From: CAYWBU01 sp942491525
GTDB taxonomy: Bacteria; Desulfobacterota; Desulfomonilia; UBA1062
Length of the DNA stretch: 64,000 nucleotides
Assembly (NCBI GenBank): GCA_942491525.1
Contig: CALOBW010000020.1
Coordinates: 186,001-250,000 of the forward strand
Direction: 5' to 3'
Shown: positions 16,127 to 23,698 of the stretch, piece by piece
Layout: every line of letters starts with the position of its first letter
Numbering within the stretch: the stretch's first letter is position 1
Made by a program: the position numbers and the translations under genes
The notes under the pieces: generated by a model
Database searches by the model: none
The model's input: the letters and a program-made list of their open reading frames with translations, nothing else
Told to the model about the DNA's origin: nothing

Positions 16127-17089
16127 ATGAAAATCTTGATTACCGGAACCAGTGGCTTTATCGGCCGCACTCTACTTGCCCACCTTGAAGCTCAGGGACA
16201 TGAGGTCCTCGGCACCGTCCGCAGCCGCGAACCCAACGCCAACGAGATCAAATGTGACGTAACTGCCGAAAACTTCGCCGACCACATGCCCAATGAGAAC
16301 TTTGATGTCATCATCCACACCATTGGCAGCGTCGACACCACCATGGGCCGCAAGGCCATGTTCCACATCAACGCCGAAGGCACCAACAAGATGCTCAAAT
16401 GGGGCAAGGTGCACGGCTGCAAACACTTTATCCAGATCAGCTCCGTCTCAATCCAGGGCTTCCTCTCCCAGGGACAGTATAAGCGCGAAGACGGCTACCG
16501 CTGCCGATACATCGGCATTCCCTACATGCTCTCGAAGGCCAAGGCCGAGCGCTACATTGAAGCCAGCGGCATGAACTACACCATCCTGCGTCTGCCGGGC
16601 GTAATCGGCGAAGAGGACACCTACCTCTCCCCGGCCATCGTCCCGCGCCTGCTCAGCGGCACCCTGGACTTCGCCAGCAAGGACGACAAGTTGGTATCGG
16701 TTCTCTACGTCAAGAATCTCAATCTGATCATGGACCGCCTGATTGAACACGGCCCGCTCAACGACGCCTACAACTGCACCGACCACACCGTGACCTGGCG
16801 CACCCTGGTTAACGAGTATGCCAAGAACCTCAATGTTGATCCCGGCGACCGCTATAAGAACTTCTGGATGGCTATGCCGGCCATGTTCGCCGACAAGCAC
16901 TACGGCCTGACCATCACATTCTCATGCAATGGCTGCCACTACCCCAATGACAAGCTGACCGCAGCCCTGGGCCAGCTGCCAATTAAATATGCCTGGCAGG
17001 ATGGCGTGCGCGAAGGCGTCAGCCGCTTCATGGCCAAGCATAAGGACGAATTCACCAGTAATGTCAGAAAACTGAATGTAGCAAGCTAA
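16127..17089 (+). CDS. NAD(P)-dependent extended short-chain dehydrogenase/epimerase, paralogue 1
   Basis: 320 residues. The Rossmann motif TGTSGFIG near the N-terminus (MKILITGTSGFIGRTL), an HTIGSVDTT segment, ISSVSIQG with the catalytic Ser region and the Y-x-x-x-K pair in IPYMLSKAKAERYIE give an extended SDR (NAD-dependent epimerase/dehydratase family). The later part, LRLPGVIGEEDTYLSPAIVPRLLSG (cited as LRLPGVIGEEDTYLSP then AIVPRLLSG), is shared closely with the two paralogues downstream. Substrate unknown. ATG 16127 is preferred over a TTG at 16124, with GGAGGA at 16115-16120. It has its own sigma-54 type promoter and terminator, so it is monocistronic. Confidence 0.87.
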   Translation: MKILITGTSGFIGRTLLAHLEAQGHEVLGTVRSREPNANEIKCDVTAENFADHMPNENFDVIIHTIGSVDTTMGRKAMFHINAEGTNKMLKWGKVHGCKHFIQISSVSIQGFLSQGQYKREDGYRCRYIGIPYMLSKAKAERYIEASGMNYTILRLPGVIGEEDTYLSPAIVPRLLSGTLDFASKDDKLVSVLYVKNLNLIMDRLIEHGPLNDAYNCTDHTVTWRTLVNEYAKNLNVDPGDRYKNFWMAMPAMFADKHYGLTITFSCNGCHYPNDKLTAALGQLPIKYAWQDGVREGVSRFMAKHKDEFTSNVRKLNVAS

Positions 17090-17118
17090 CGATCTTCCAA
17101 GATCTATTTTCACCACTT

Positions 17119-17153
17119 GGCGGTCCGGTTACCTCCCGGACCGCCATTTTTTT
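17119..17153 (+). terminator. Terminator of dehydrogenase paralogue 1
   Basis: A 10-bp perfect stem GGCGGTCCGG/CCGGACCGCC, loop TTACCTC, followed by ATTTTTTTATC. Confidence 0.93.
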
Positions 17154-17198
17154 ATCTTTTTCAACCTATGGATTTCACATAAAGGGAAATCTTTTCCA

Positions 17199-17218
17199 TG
17201 TGACAATCTTTTTCCACA
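17199..17218 (+). promoter_or_regulatory. TGTG/CACA dyad upstream of the second dehydrogenase gene
   Basis: TGTGACAATCTTTTTCCACA resembles the 18-bp dyads upstream of paralogues 1 and 3 but with 12 instead of 10 bases between the TGTG and CACA ends. An inverted partner TTCACAT lies at 17174-17180. This copy is the weakest of the three. Confidence 0.35.
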
Positions 17219-17280
17219 TACATCCAAGATATACTCCAGTCTAACTGATTAATTTTCAAATGATTACTTGAACTTGCATT

Positions 17281-17296
17281 TGGCACCCCGATTGCT
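17281..17296 (+). promoter_or_regulatory. Sigma-54 promoter of dehydrogenase paralogue 2
   Basis: TGGCAC-CCCGA-TTGCT, a perfect -24/-12 promoter with GG 17282-17283 and GC 17294-17295. The predicted start of transcription is near 17307, leaving a leader of about 68 bases. Confidence 0.9.
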
Positions 17297-17374
17297 TTAT
17301 ACTATATACCATAATTTCAGAACTGCATTCATAAACGGAACGAGATTATTTACATTTTATTCAAAGGAGTATTT

Positions 17375-18340
17375 ATGAAAATTCTAATCACCGGCACAAC
17401 CGGCTTCATTGGCAGAACCCTCTTTGAACATCTCAAGAGCCAGGGACATGAGGTTTACGGTACCGTACGCAAGGAGCCCCGCGAAGGTGAAATCCGCTGC
17501 AACGTGACCGAGGACGACTTCGCCGAGCACCTGCCGAACACCACCTTCGACGCCATCATCCACACCGTCGGCAGCGTCGACCAGACCCTGCCCAAGAAGA
17601 CCATGTTCCACATCAACGCCGGTGGTACCCAGAACATAGCCAGCTGGGCCAAAGCCCACGGCTGCAAGCATTTCATCCAGATCAGCTCAACCTCCGCCTA
17701 CGGCGTCATCTGCATGGGCGAATACCGCACCGAAAGCACCCCCAGATGCCGCAACATCGGCATTCCCTACATGACATCCAAAGCCAAGGCCGAGCGGATC
17801 GTCGAAAAAGCCGCCATCCCCTACACCATTCTGCGGCTGCCCGGCGTGCTGGGCGCCGAGGACTCCTACCTCTCGCCCTCCATCGTTCCGCGCCTGCTCT
17901 CAGGCAACTTCTTCTTCTGCGGCAAAAAAGATCGCCTGGTCTCGACCCTCTACATTAAAAACTTCAACCTGATCATCGACCGCCTGCTCGAAGCCGGCCC
18001 CCTCAATGACGCCTACAACTGCACCGATTTCACAACCACCTGGCGCACCCTGATCAAAGAGTACTCCAATGTCCTCAACGTTGACCCCGGCAACCGCCGT
18101 AAAAACTTCTGGCTCTCGCTGCCGGCCATGTTTGCCGACAAACTTTTCGCCCTCACCATCACCTTTTCCAAGAGCGGCGCCCACTATCCCAATGACAAGC
18201 TGCAGGCCCGCCTGGGCAAGATCCCCCAGGTTCACGCCTGGGAAGACGGCGTCAAGGAAGCCGTCGAAGGCTTCATCAATGACAACCAGGAGGAGCTGGC
18301 CAAATACGACAACATCCGCCAGCTCAAGACCGGCAGCTAA
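17375..18340 (+). CDS. NAD(P)-dependent extended short-chain dehydrogenase/epimerase, paralogue 2
   Basis: 321 residues. Motifs: TGTTGFIG (7-14), HTVGSVDQT, ISSTSAYG (103-110) with the catalytic Ser, and Y132-x3-K136 in GIPYMTSKAKAERI. The order and length match extended SDRs such as sugar-nucleotide epimerases or 3-beta-hydroxysteroid dehydrogenase-like enzymes. It is very similar throughout to paralogues 1 and 3, including the C-terminal HYPNDKL-x-A-x-LG segment, so the set arose by tandem duplication. Paralogues 2 and 3 share more with each other (STS-Y-G, CMGEYR, TPRCR) than with paralogue 1. AAGGAG precedes the ATG. Substrate unknown. Confidence 0.88.
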   Translation: MKILITGTTGFIGRTLFEHLKSQGHEVYGTVRKEPREGEIRCNVTEDDFAEHLPNTTFDAIIHTVGSVDQTLPKKTMFHINAGGTQNIASWAKAHGCKHFIQISSTSAYGVICMGEYRTESTPRCRNIGIPYMTSKAKAERIVEKAAIPYTILRLPGVLGAEDSYLSPSIVPRLLSGNFFFCGKKDRLVSTLYIKNFNLIIDRLLEAGPLNDAYNCTDFTTTWRTLIKEYSNVLNVDPGNRRKNFWLSLPAMFADKLFALTITFSKSGAHYPNDKLQARLGKIPQVHAWEDGVKEAVEGFINDNQEELAKYDNIRQLKTGS

Positions 18341-18348
18341 AAACTTAA

Positions 18349-18372
18349 CGGCGGGAGAACTCTCTCCCGCCG
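18349..18372 (+). terminator. Hairpin after dehydrogenase paralogue 2
   Basis: A 10-bp stem CGGCGGGAGA/TCTCCCGCCG with loop ACTC, 8 bases after the stop. No T run follows, so termination may be weak or Rho-assisted. Confidence 0.65.
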
Positions 18373-18472
18373 CCATTCAACCCCGGCTCTCTGCCGCAAC
18401 TTCTAATTACATCGAACCAAACAATATAATTCTTGTCTTCAACCTCAACATCTGGCACTAAGTAAAATGTGC

Positions 18473-18490
18473 TGTGAATTTTTTTACACA
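18473..18490 (+). promoter_or_regulatory. 18-bp dyad upstream of the third dehydrogenase gene
   Basis: TGTGAATTTTTTTACACA, centred about 114 bases upstream of the predicted start of transcription. It matches the dyad at 15957-15974 at 15 of 18 positions and lies at nearly the same distance from its promoter. The rest of the 326-base gap (18341-18666) is AT-rich, with the promoter at 18570 and no other gene visible. Confidence 0.6.
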
Positions 18491-18569
18491 CAAATTAGAC
18501 TTTTTTACATTTTAGGTAAGAATTGAGACTCTTCTCCGTTTCCCTCTACGGAAAAACAGACGGTTACAG

Positions 18570-18585
18570 TGGCACTCAATTTGCT
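18570..18585 (+). promoter_or_regulatory. Sigma-54 promoter of dehydrogenase paralogue 3
   Basis: TGGCAC-TCAAT-TTGCT is a perfect -24/-12 promoter (GG 18571-18572, GC 18583-18584). Predicted start of transcription near 18596; leader about 71 bases. Confidence 0.9.
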
Positions 18586-18666
18586 AAATGTAAATTAGAA
18601 TGATTTTCGGATAATGAATATTATTTCATATCTGAATATTTAATCAAAAGGAGAGGAGAATTTAGG

Positions 18667-19635
18667 ATGAAGATTTTAATCACCGGCACCACCGGCTTCA
18701 TCGGCAGGACACTGTTCAGCCACCTCAGCCAGCAGGATCACGAGGTCTACGGCACCGTACGCAGAAATCCAGGCAAGAACGAGATCCTGTGCGACATCAC
18801 CCAGCCCGACTTCGCAACCAACCTGCCGCAGGGTGACTTCGACGTAATCATCCACACCGTGGGCTGCGTCGACCAGACCATCCCGCGCAAAGAGATGTTC
18901 CGCATCAATGCCGGCGGCACCCAGAACATGCTGGACTGGGGCAAGGTTCACGGCTGCAAGCATTTCATTCAGATCAGCTCAACCTCTGTCTACGGTTACA
19001 CCTGCATGGGTGAGTACCGTTCAGAGAAGACCCCCAGATGCAGAGTTGCCGGCATCCCCTACATGACCTCCAAAGCCAAAGCTGAGGCCCTGATCGAAAA
19101 GAGCAGCCTGCCCTACACCACCCTGCGACTGCCCGGCGTTCTCGGCGAGGAAGACTCATACCTCTCGCCCGCCATCGTACCGCGGCTGCTGAGCGGCGAC
19201 TTCACCTTCTGCGGCAGTGACGACAAACTTGTCTCAACCCTCTTCGTGGACAACTTCCTGCTCATCCTTGACAGGATCCTCGAACACGGGCCGCTCAATG
19301 AGAGCTTCAACTGCACCGACCACACCACGACCTGGCGCACCCTGATCAAAGAGTATGCCCGCATCCTGAATGTTGAGGCCGGCGACAGCCGCGTCTCATT
19401 CGTCGGCAACATCAAAAGACAGCTCGACGACAAGCACTTCGCCCTCATCACCAGCTTTTCGCGCTTCGGGGCCCACTACCCCAACGACAAGCTCAGAGCC
19501 CGCCTCGGCAGCCTGCCGCTCAAGTACAGCTGGGAAGACGGCGTTGCCACCGCCGTCAAGGGATACCTCAAGGCCAACAACATTGAGATCGGCAGCACAG
19601 AGTCACCGGAACTGAAAAAAACCGTCAACGCTTAA
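18667..19635 (+). CDS. NAD(P)-dependent extended short-chain dehydrogenase/epimerase, paralogue 3
   Basis: 322 residues with TGTTGFIG (7-14), HTVGCVDQT, ISSTSVYG, and the catalytic Y-x3-K in GIPYMTSKAKAEALIE. The protein parallels the two upstream paralogues along its whole length, ending with HYPNDKLRARLG and KYSWEDGV. AGGAGAGGAG precedes the ATG. Its own sigma-54 promoter and strong terminator make it an independent transcription unit. Why the cell keeps three similar enzymes under separate promoters of one sigma factor is not evident; different substrates, or the same reaction under different activators, are possible. Confidence 0.88.
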   Translation: MKILITGTTGFIGRTLFSHLSQQDHEVYGTVRRNPGKNEILCDITQPDFATNLPQGDFDVIIHTVGCVDQTIPRKEMFRINAGGTQNMLDWGKVHGCKHFIQISSTSVYGYTCMGEYRSEKTPRCRVAGIPYMTSKAKAEALIEKSSLPYTTLRLPGVLGEEDSYLSPAIVPRLLSGDFTFCGSDDKLVSTLFVDNFLLILDRILEHGPLNESFNCTDHTTTWRTLIKEYARILNVEAGDSRVSFVGNIKRQLDDKHFALITSFSRFGAHYPNDKLRARLGSLPLKYSWEDGVATAVKGYLKANNIEIGSTESPELKKTVNA

Positions 19636-19658
19636 TTTATAAAGCTATTATTCTACCC

Positions 19659-19692
19659 AAGGGCGCATCAAATATGATGCGCCCTTTATATT
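19659..19692 (+). terminator. Terminator of dehydrogenase paralogue 3
   Basis: A perfect 12-bp stem AAGGGCGCATCA/TGATGCGCCCTT with loop AATA, followed by TATATTT. Confidence 0.88.
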
Positions 19693-19720
19693 TAGAATCA
19701 GCCTGTGGTATTCTTGACCA

Positions 19721-20095
19721 ATGAAACAGTACATCAGCCGCCATTCAGAGATTGCCGCCTATAAAACCAAGGACAGCTCCCTGATCCGCGAGCTGATCCA
19801 CCCGGCAAGCCATGCGGCCCAGTCCCAGAGCCTGGCCGAAGCCACGGTGGAACCGGGCAAGACAACCGAGCTGCACCGCCACCACCAGACCGAGGAGATC
19901 TACCACGTCACCGGCGGCTGCGGCCGGATGCAGCTCGGCCAGCAGATCATTGAGCTCGGGATCGGCGACTCGGTCGTCATTGCACCGGGCACAGCGCACC
20001 GCATCAGCAACATCGGCCAGACCCCGCTTATATTTCTCTGCGCCTGCTCGCCGGCCTACTCCCACGAAGATACGGAGATCCTATGCAGATCATAG
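19721..20095 (+). CDS. Small cupin-domain protein
   Basis: 124 residues forming a single cupin: motif 1 ELHRHHQTEEIYHVTGG (metal ligands His-His-Glu) and motif 2 GDSVVIAPGTAHRISN (His). Such monodomain cupins range from isomerases to dioxygenases and binding proteins, and the activity cannot be assigned. The start at 19721 lacks a clear ribosome site and lies only about 30 bases after the previous terminator. It overlaps cutA by 13 bases, so the two are a bicistron. Confidence 0.85.
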   Translation: MKQYISRHSEIAAYKTKDSSLIRELIHPASHAAQSQSLAEATVEPGKTTELHRHHQTEEIYHVTGGCGRMQLGQQIIELGIGDSVVIAPGTAHRISNIGQTPLIFLCACSPAYSHEDTEILCRS

Positions 20096-20394
20096 TCATG
20101 AACACCTGCCCATCTAAGGCTGAAGCCAAGACAATCGCCCGCGGCCTGGTCGAGCAGAGGCTGGCCGCCTGCGTGCAGATGATGCCCATCTCCAGCTGCT
20201 ACAGCTGGCAGGGCCAGATCAACCTGGACGATGAGATCCTGCTTCTAATAAAGGCGCCAGAAGAGAACTACGCCGCCATTGAGAGCTTCATCCTTGAGCA
20301 CCACTCCTACGATGTCCCGGAGATCATCAAGACCCCCATCACAGGCGGATCTTCAGCCTACCTCAGCTGGATTGAATCATCATGCCTTGATTGA
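20083..20394 (+). CDS. cutA: CutA1 family divalent-cation tolerance protein
   Basis: 103 residues: VMNTCPSKAEAKTIARGLVEQRLAACVQMMPISSCYSW, then DEILLLIKA and HSYDVPEIIKTPITGGSSAYLSWI. These are the trademark CutA1 segments (RLAACV; HxYxxPEI; YLxWI). CutA1 forms very stable trimers; its role in metal tolerance is debated. Standard length. Confidence 0.94.
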   Translation: MQIIVMNTCPSKAEAKTIARGLVEQRLAACVQMMPISSCYSWQGQINLDDEILLLIKAPEENYAAIESFILEHHSYDVPEIIKTPITGGSSAYLSWIESSCLD

Positions 20395-20443
20395 ACATCC
20401 CGGCAGATTATTATTCTGATATCCGCACACTAAGGAGTCAGAT

Positions 20444-21001
20444 ATGGAGATGGAAGTCAGAGGCTACGCCGTCAAAAGCACCGTCAAATTTGTCGAGCAG
20501 AACTTTCCCAATGAAATCAACCAGTGGCTGGACTCCCTCTCGCCGGTTGCGCGCATGATCATTGACACGGCCGACAACGGCTCCTGGTACCCGCTGGCCA
20601 GCGCCGTGCTGGAGCCCACCCGGGCCGTCTGCGAAATGTTCTACGACGGCCACACCCGCGGCGCCTGGGAGCTGGGGCGCGCCAGCGCCGACTATGTCTA
20701 TCAGGGCATGTTCAAGATGTTCGCCAAGGTCGGCACCCCCAACTACACGCTGAACCGCTCATGTAAGATCTTTACCACCTACTATCGGCCGGTGGACATG
20801 GAGCTGATCAAGAACTCAACCCACCAGGGCATCATCCGCATCACCGACTTCTCCATGGCCGAACAGCTGCTGGAGATGCGCATGGCCGGCTGGATGGAGC
20901 GCGCCCTGGAGATCCATGGCTGCGAAGATATTAAAATTGAGATCAGCCGCTCCATGTGCGAAGGGCACAACTGCACTGAGCTGAGTGCCACCTGGAAATA
21001 A
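20444..21001 (+). CDS. Conserved protein of unknown function (resembles DUF2378/heme-NO-binding associated proteins)
   Basis: 185 residues, no signal peptide or membrane helix. An N-terminal helical part (KSTVKFVEQNFPNEINQWLDSLSP) is followed by LGRASADYVYQGMFKMFAKVGTPNYTLNRSCKIFTTYYRP and a C-terminal alpha/beta part MAGWMERALEIHGCEDIKIEISRSMCEGH. This layout resembles myxobacterial/deltaproteobacterial DUF2378-type or V4R-like signalling proteins, from memory only. AAGGAGTC precedes the ATG. It stands alone between cutA and the YbjQ pair. Confidence 0.6.
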   Translation: MEMEVRGYAVKSTVKFVEQNFPNEINQWLDSLSPVARMIIDTADNGSWYPLASAVLEPTRAVCEMFYDGHTRGAWELGRASADYVYQGMFKMFAKVGTPNYTLNRSCKIFTTYYRPVDMELIKNSTHQGIIRITDFSMAEQLLEMRMAGWMERALEIHGCEDIKIEISRSMCEGHNCTELSATWK

Positions 21002-21061
21002 AACTGGTTATCTTTCAACGATGTATGCTAGATTGAACTAACATTATCACCAGGAGGTACT

Positions 21062-21376
21062 ATGATCATTACCAATGTCCAAAATGTTCCGGGCAAAACC
21101 ATCGTCGAACACTACGGCCTGGTCTCCGGATCAACCGTGCGCGCCAAGCATGTGGGCCGCGATATCATGGCCTCGCTCAAAAACATCGTCGGCGGCGAAC
21201 TTAAGGGCTACAGCGAACTGCTCAACGAGGCCCGCATCCAGGCCACCGACCGCATGAAAGAGCAGGCCTCCCAGCTGGGCGCCAACGCCATCATCAATGT
21301 GCGTTTCTCAACCTCATCGGTGGCCCAGGGCGCATCCGAAATCTACGTCTACGGTACCGCTGTCAGAGTTGAATAA
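21062..21376 (+). CDS. YbjQ-family (DUF74) protein
   Basis: 104 residues, the full YbjQ length. It contains NVPGKTIVEHYGLVSGSTVRAKHVGRDIMASLKNIVGGELKGYSELLNEAR (quoted in parts), and GANAIINVRFSTSSV, all classic for this pentameric 'heavy-metal-binding' family of uncertain role. AGGAGG sets the start. Its last codon overlaps the start of the next gene, a membrane-anchored relative. Confidence 0.93.
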   Translation: MIITNVQNVPGKTIVEHYGLVSGSTVRAKHVGRDIMASLKNIVGGELKGYSELLNEARIQATDRMKEQASQLGANAIINVRFSTSSVAQGASEIYVYGTAVRVE

Positions 21377-21864
21377 TGGAAGACCTGATAGTCCTAGTAA
21401 CCCTGATCGCCATCGGCTACTTCACCGGCCGTTACTTTGAGGCACGCCACTACCGCTCAATCATGGAGCGCGAAGAGCGCTACCGCCAGCTGCCCATCGT
21501 AACCATGGAGGAGATGGAAGAGGAGGGTCGCGAGATCCAGTTCGCCCGTCTGGCCAGCGGTTCGGTGGTAATCTCCATCGACTACTTCAAGCGCTTCCTC
21601 TCATCCCTGCAGAAGCTCTTCGGCGGCAATGTGACCGCCTATCAGACCCTGGTGGACCGGGCCAGACGCGAAGCCCTGCTGCGCATGATCGAAACCGCGC
21701 GCCACGCCGACATCATTGAGAACGTGCGTATCGAGACATCCGCCATCGGCCAGAGCGCCAACCGCAAAAATTCGGTCGGCTCAGTTGAGGCGCTGGCCTA
21801 TGGCACCGCCATTAAATATAAACGCGATGACACCCCAATATATCCCGAAGAAGTTAAACCATAA
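21376..21864 (+). CDS. Membrane-anchored YbjQ-like protein
   Basis: 162 residues: an N-terminal membrane helix (LIVLVTLIAIGYFTGRYF), a short linker, then a diverged YbjQ domain with SVVISIDYFKRFLSSLQKLFGGNVTAYQTLVDRARREAL and IIENVRIETSAIG, ending in YGTAIKYKR. It starts at the stop of the cytoplasmic paralogue and its end overlaps the M48 protease gene by 38 bases. Such soluble/anchored YbjQ pairs may form mixed oligomers at the membrane. Confidence 0.85.
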   Translation: MEDLIVLVTLIAIGYFTGRYFEARHYRSIMEREERYRQLPIVTMEEMEEEGREIQFARLASGSVVISIDYFKRFLSSLQKLFGGNVTAYQTLVDRARREALLRMIETARHADIIENVRIETSAIGQSANRKNSVGSVEALAYGTAIKYKRDDTPIYPEEVKP

Positions 21865-22609
21865 CGTCAATATCGACGAGACCTCGCCCATCAGGCAGTT
21901 CATGGTACTGCTGGGCGGTTTCCTGGGCCTGATCCTGGCCATCTACCTAATCCTGGGATTTGCGATCCAGCTGCTGGTGCCCTACTGCCCGGCCGGCATC
22001 GAGCGCGGCCTCGGCAAACTCTTCGGCCAGAGCCTCTACCAGGAGGAACTGACTGAGGAGACGGCCCGCGTCCAGCTGATTCTGGATGGCCTCACCAGCG
22101 CCCTCAGCGACGACGACCGGCGCCTCGAATACAGGGTACGGGTCGAGAACAACCCGGCGGTCAACGCCATCGCCCTGCCCGGCGGCACCATTTTAGTATA
22201 CAGCGGCCTGATCAATGAGGTCGACTCGGATGACGAGCTGGCCTTTGTGCTGGGTCACGAACTGGGTCACTTCCATAACCGCGACCACCTCAAGGGGCTC
22301 GGCCGGGGCCTGGCCATGCTGATTATCAGCCTGCCCTTCGCCAGCAGCGACGGACTGATCAGCGGTTTCATCTCTGATCAGATCAGCAATCTGGAAATGC
22401 AGTTTTCCCAAAGCCAGGAGCATCAGGCCGACCTCTTCGGCCTGCGCCTGATTGCAGCCCAGGGAAAAAATCTTGATGGCGCCCTGAATTTCATGCAGGA
22501 TATGGCCGATGAAAACAAAACACCCCGACTGGCCTACTACTTTGCCACCCATCCCCACCCCGAAGAGCGCCTCGATCTGCTCAAGGCCGAGGCCGAACGT
22601 TTAAGGTAA
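21827..22609 (+). CDS. M48-family membrane-linked metalloprotease
   Basis: About 260 residues. One N-terminal membrane helix (MVLLGGFLGLILAIYLILGF), then the zinc site LGHELGHFHNRDH (HExxH) and the third ligand Glu in QSQEHQADLFGL. The ALPGGTILVYSGLI segment is typical of the M48C/Ste24-like, BepA-type families. The start ATG at 21827 lies inside the end of the YbjQ-like gene, with the frame running on to TAA at 22607. Expected at the cytoplasmic membrane, possibly in envelope protein quality control. It is linked by overlaps to the YbjQ pair. Confidence 0.9.
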   Translation: MTPQYIPKKLNHNVNIDETSPIRQFMVLLGGFLGLILAIYLILGFAIQLLVPYCPAGIERGLGKLFGQSLYQEELTEETARVQLILDGLTSALSDDDRRLEYRVRVENNPAVNAIALPGGTILVYSGLINEVDSDDELAFVLGHELGHFHNRDHLKGLGRGLAMLIISLPFASSDGLISGFISDQISNLEMQFSQSQEHQADLFGLRLIAAQGKNLDGALNFMQDMADENKTPRLAYYFATHPHPEERLDLLKAEAERLR

Positions 22610-22610
22610 G

Positions 22611-22832
22611 ATGCAGCGCGTAGTAATCAGCTTACACATCAGTACGGATGAATACCGCAAGTACTATCAGGGTTCCGCCACCTCGGTCAGCACCCACACC
22701 GTTGACGGCCGCACCGTGCGTTTCCCGGCCGCCATCCTGCGCCCCTTCGTCACCCACAGCGGTATCAGCGGAACCTTTGAGCTGATCTTCGATGACCGCA
22801 ACAAGCTGCAGCAGATCAATAAGATCCGCTGA
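22611..22832 (+). CDS. DUF2835 family protein
   Basis: 73 residues, full family length: VISLHISTDEYRKYYQG, VDGRTVRFPAAILRPFVTH and GTFELIFDDRNKLQQI. Function unknown in the family. It starts one base after the M48 stop and is probably translated by coupling. Confidence 0.9.
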   Translation: MQRVVISLHISTDEYRKYYQGSATSVSTHTVDGRTVRFPAAILRPFVTHSGISGTFELIFDDRNKLQQINKIR

Positions 22833-22904
22833 ACAGTTTTTACTTGAACTTAAAAATGAGTTAACACATATATAGCGCTTACAAATTAAGCTAAGGAGAA
22901 TTGA

Positions 22905-23405
22905 ATGAGCCAACAACCCAAATGTCCCTGCGGATCTGGCAAGACCTACGCCAGATGCTGTAAGCCCCTGCACACCGGCAAGAAGGAGGCCGAGACCGCC
23001 GAACAGCTGATGCGCTCCAGATATGCCGCCTACGCCCAGCAGGAGCTGGACTATATCTTTGAGACCACCCACCCGGAGAGCCGCGAGGACTACGATCCCG
23101 AAAGCACCCGTGTCTGGTCCGAGAACTCCACCTGGGATCACATCGAGATCGTGCAGACCCATGAGGGCGGCGCCGAAGATGAACAGGGCCAGGTTGAATT
23201 CATCGCTCACTTCCAGGACCGCAAGGGCCGCAAGCAGATGCATCATGAGATGGCCCTCTTCGAAAAGGCCGACGGCAAGTGGTACTTCAAGGACGGTCGC
23301 TATGTGTCACCCAAACCGGTTGTGCGCGAAGCCCCCAAAGTTGGCCGTAACGAACCCTGCCCCTGCGGCAGCGGCAAAAAATTTAAGAAGTGCTGCGCTG
23401 ATTAG
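22905..23405 (+). CDS. YchJ-family protein with two SEC-C zinc motifs
   Basis: 166 residues. SEC-C motifs at both ends (CPCGSGKTYARCC and CPCGSGKKFKKCC) flank an NTF2-like core with the AEQLMRSRYAAYAQQELDYI and HHEMALFEKADGKWYFKDG signatures of YchJ/UPF0225. SEC-C motifs bind zinc and, in SecA, contact SecB or ribosomes. AAGGAGA precedes the start. The AT-rich 70-base gap before it (TTGAAC then CATATA or TATATA) probably holds a promoter. Confidence 0.92.
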   Translation: MSQQPKCPCGSGKTYARCCKPLHTGKKEAETAEQLMRSRYAAYAQQELDYIFETTHPESREDYDPESTRVWSENSTWDHIEIVQTHEGGAEDEQGQVEFIAHFQDRKGRKQMHHEMALFEKADGKWYFKDGRYVSPKPVVREAPKVGRNEPCPCGSGKKFKKCCAD

Positions 23406-23407
23406 AA

Positions 23408-23698
23408 ATGCAAGCGGAACTGCGAAAAAAGCTTGCCGGTGAACTTGGAGAAGTTGACTGGCAAGCCCTCAAAGGACACTACAAACGCCAGGCGGTTGTC
23501 ATTGTCGACAACTCGCTCGATCTGGTGGAAGTCGGCACCAAGATGGCCATGGATGACAAGCTGAGCTTCCAGCGGTGGCTCGCAACCGGGCAGGTCTATA
23601 AGCCCGACGACGGCCAGGCCGAAAATTGGCAGGAACACAACAGCCCCTTTATGTGCCTGATCATCGAACCCTTTATCCTGGCCCAGCCGATTACTTGA
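23408..23698 (+). CDS. DUF2288 family protein
   Basis: 96 residues with WQALKGHYKRQAVVIVDNSLDLVEVG and SFQRWLATGQVYKPDD, characteristic of DUF2288, small cytosolic proteins of unknown role. It starts 2 bases after the YchJ stop and its stop overlaps the next start (TGATG). Confidence 0.9.
   Translation: MQAELRKKLAGELGEVDWQALKGHYKRQAVVIVDNSLDLVEVGTKMAMDDKLSFQRWLATGQVYKPDDGQAENWQEHNSPFMCLIIEPFILAQPIT

Noticed and set aside
16124..17089. TTG start at 16124 for the first SDR
   Set aside because: ATG at 16127 has better spacing to GGAGGA and matches the MKILITG start of both paralogues.
20083..20394. Metal-resistance cluster suggested by CutA and YbjQ names
   Set aside because: These family names are historical; no transporter, metal regulator or metallochaperone accompanies them.
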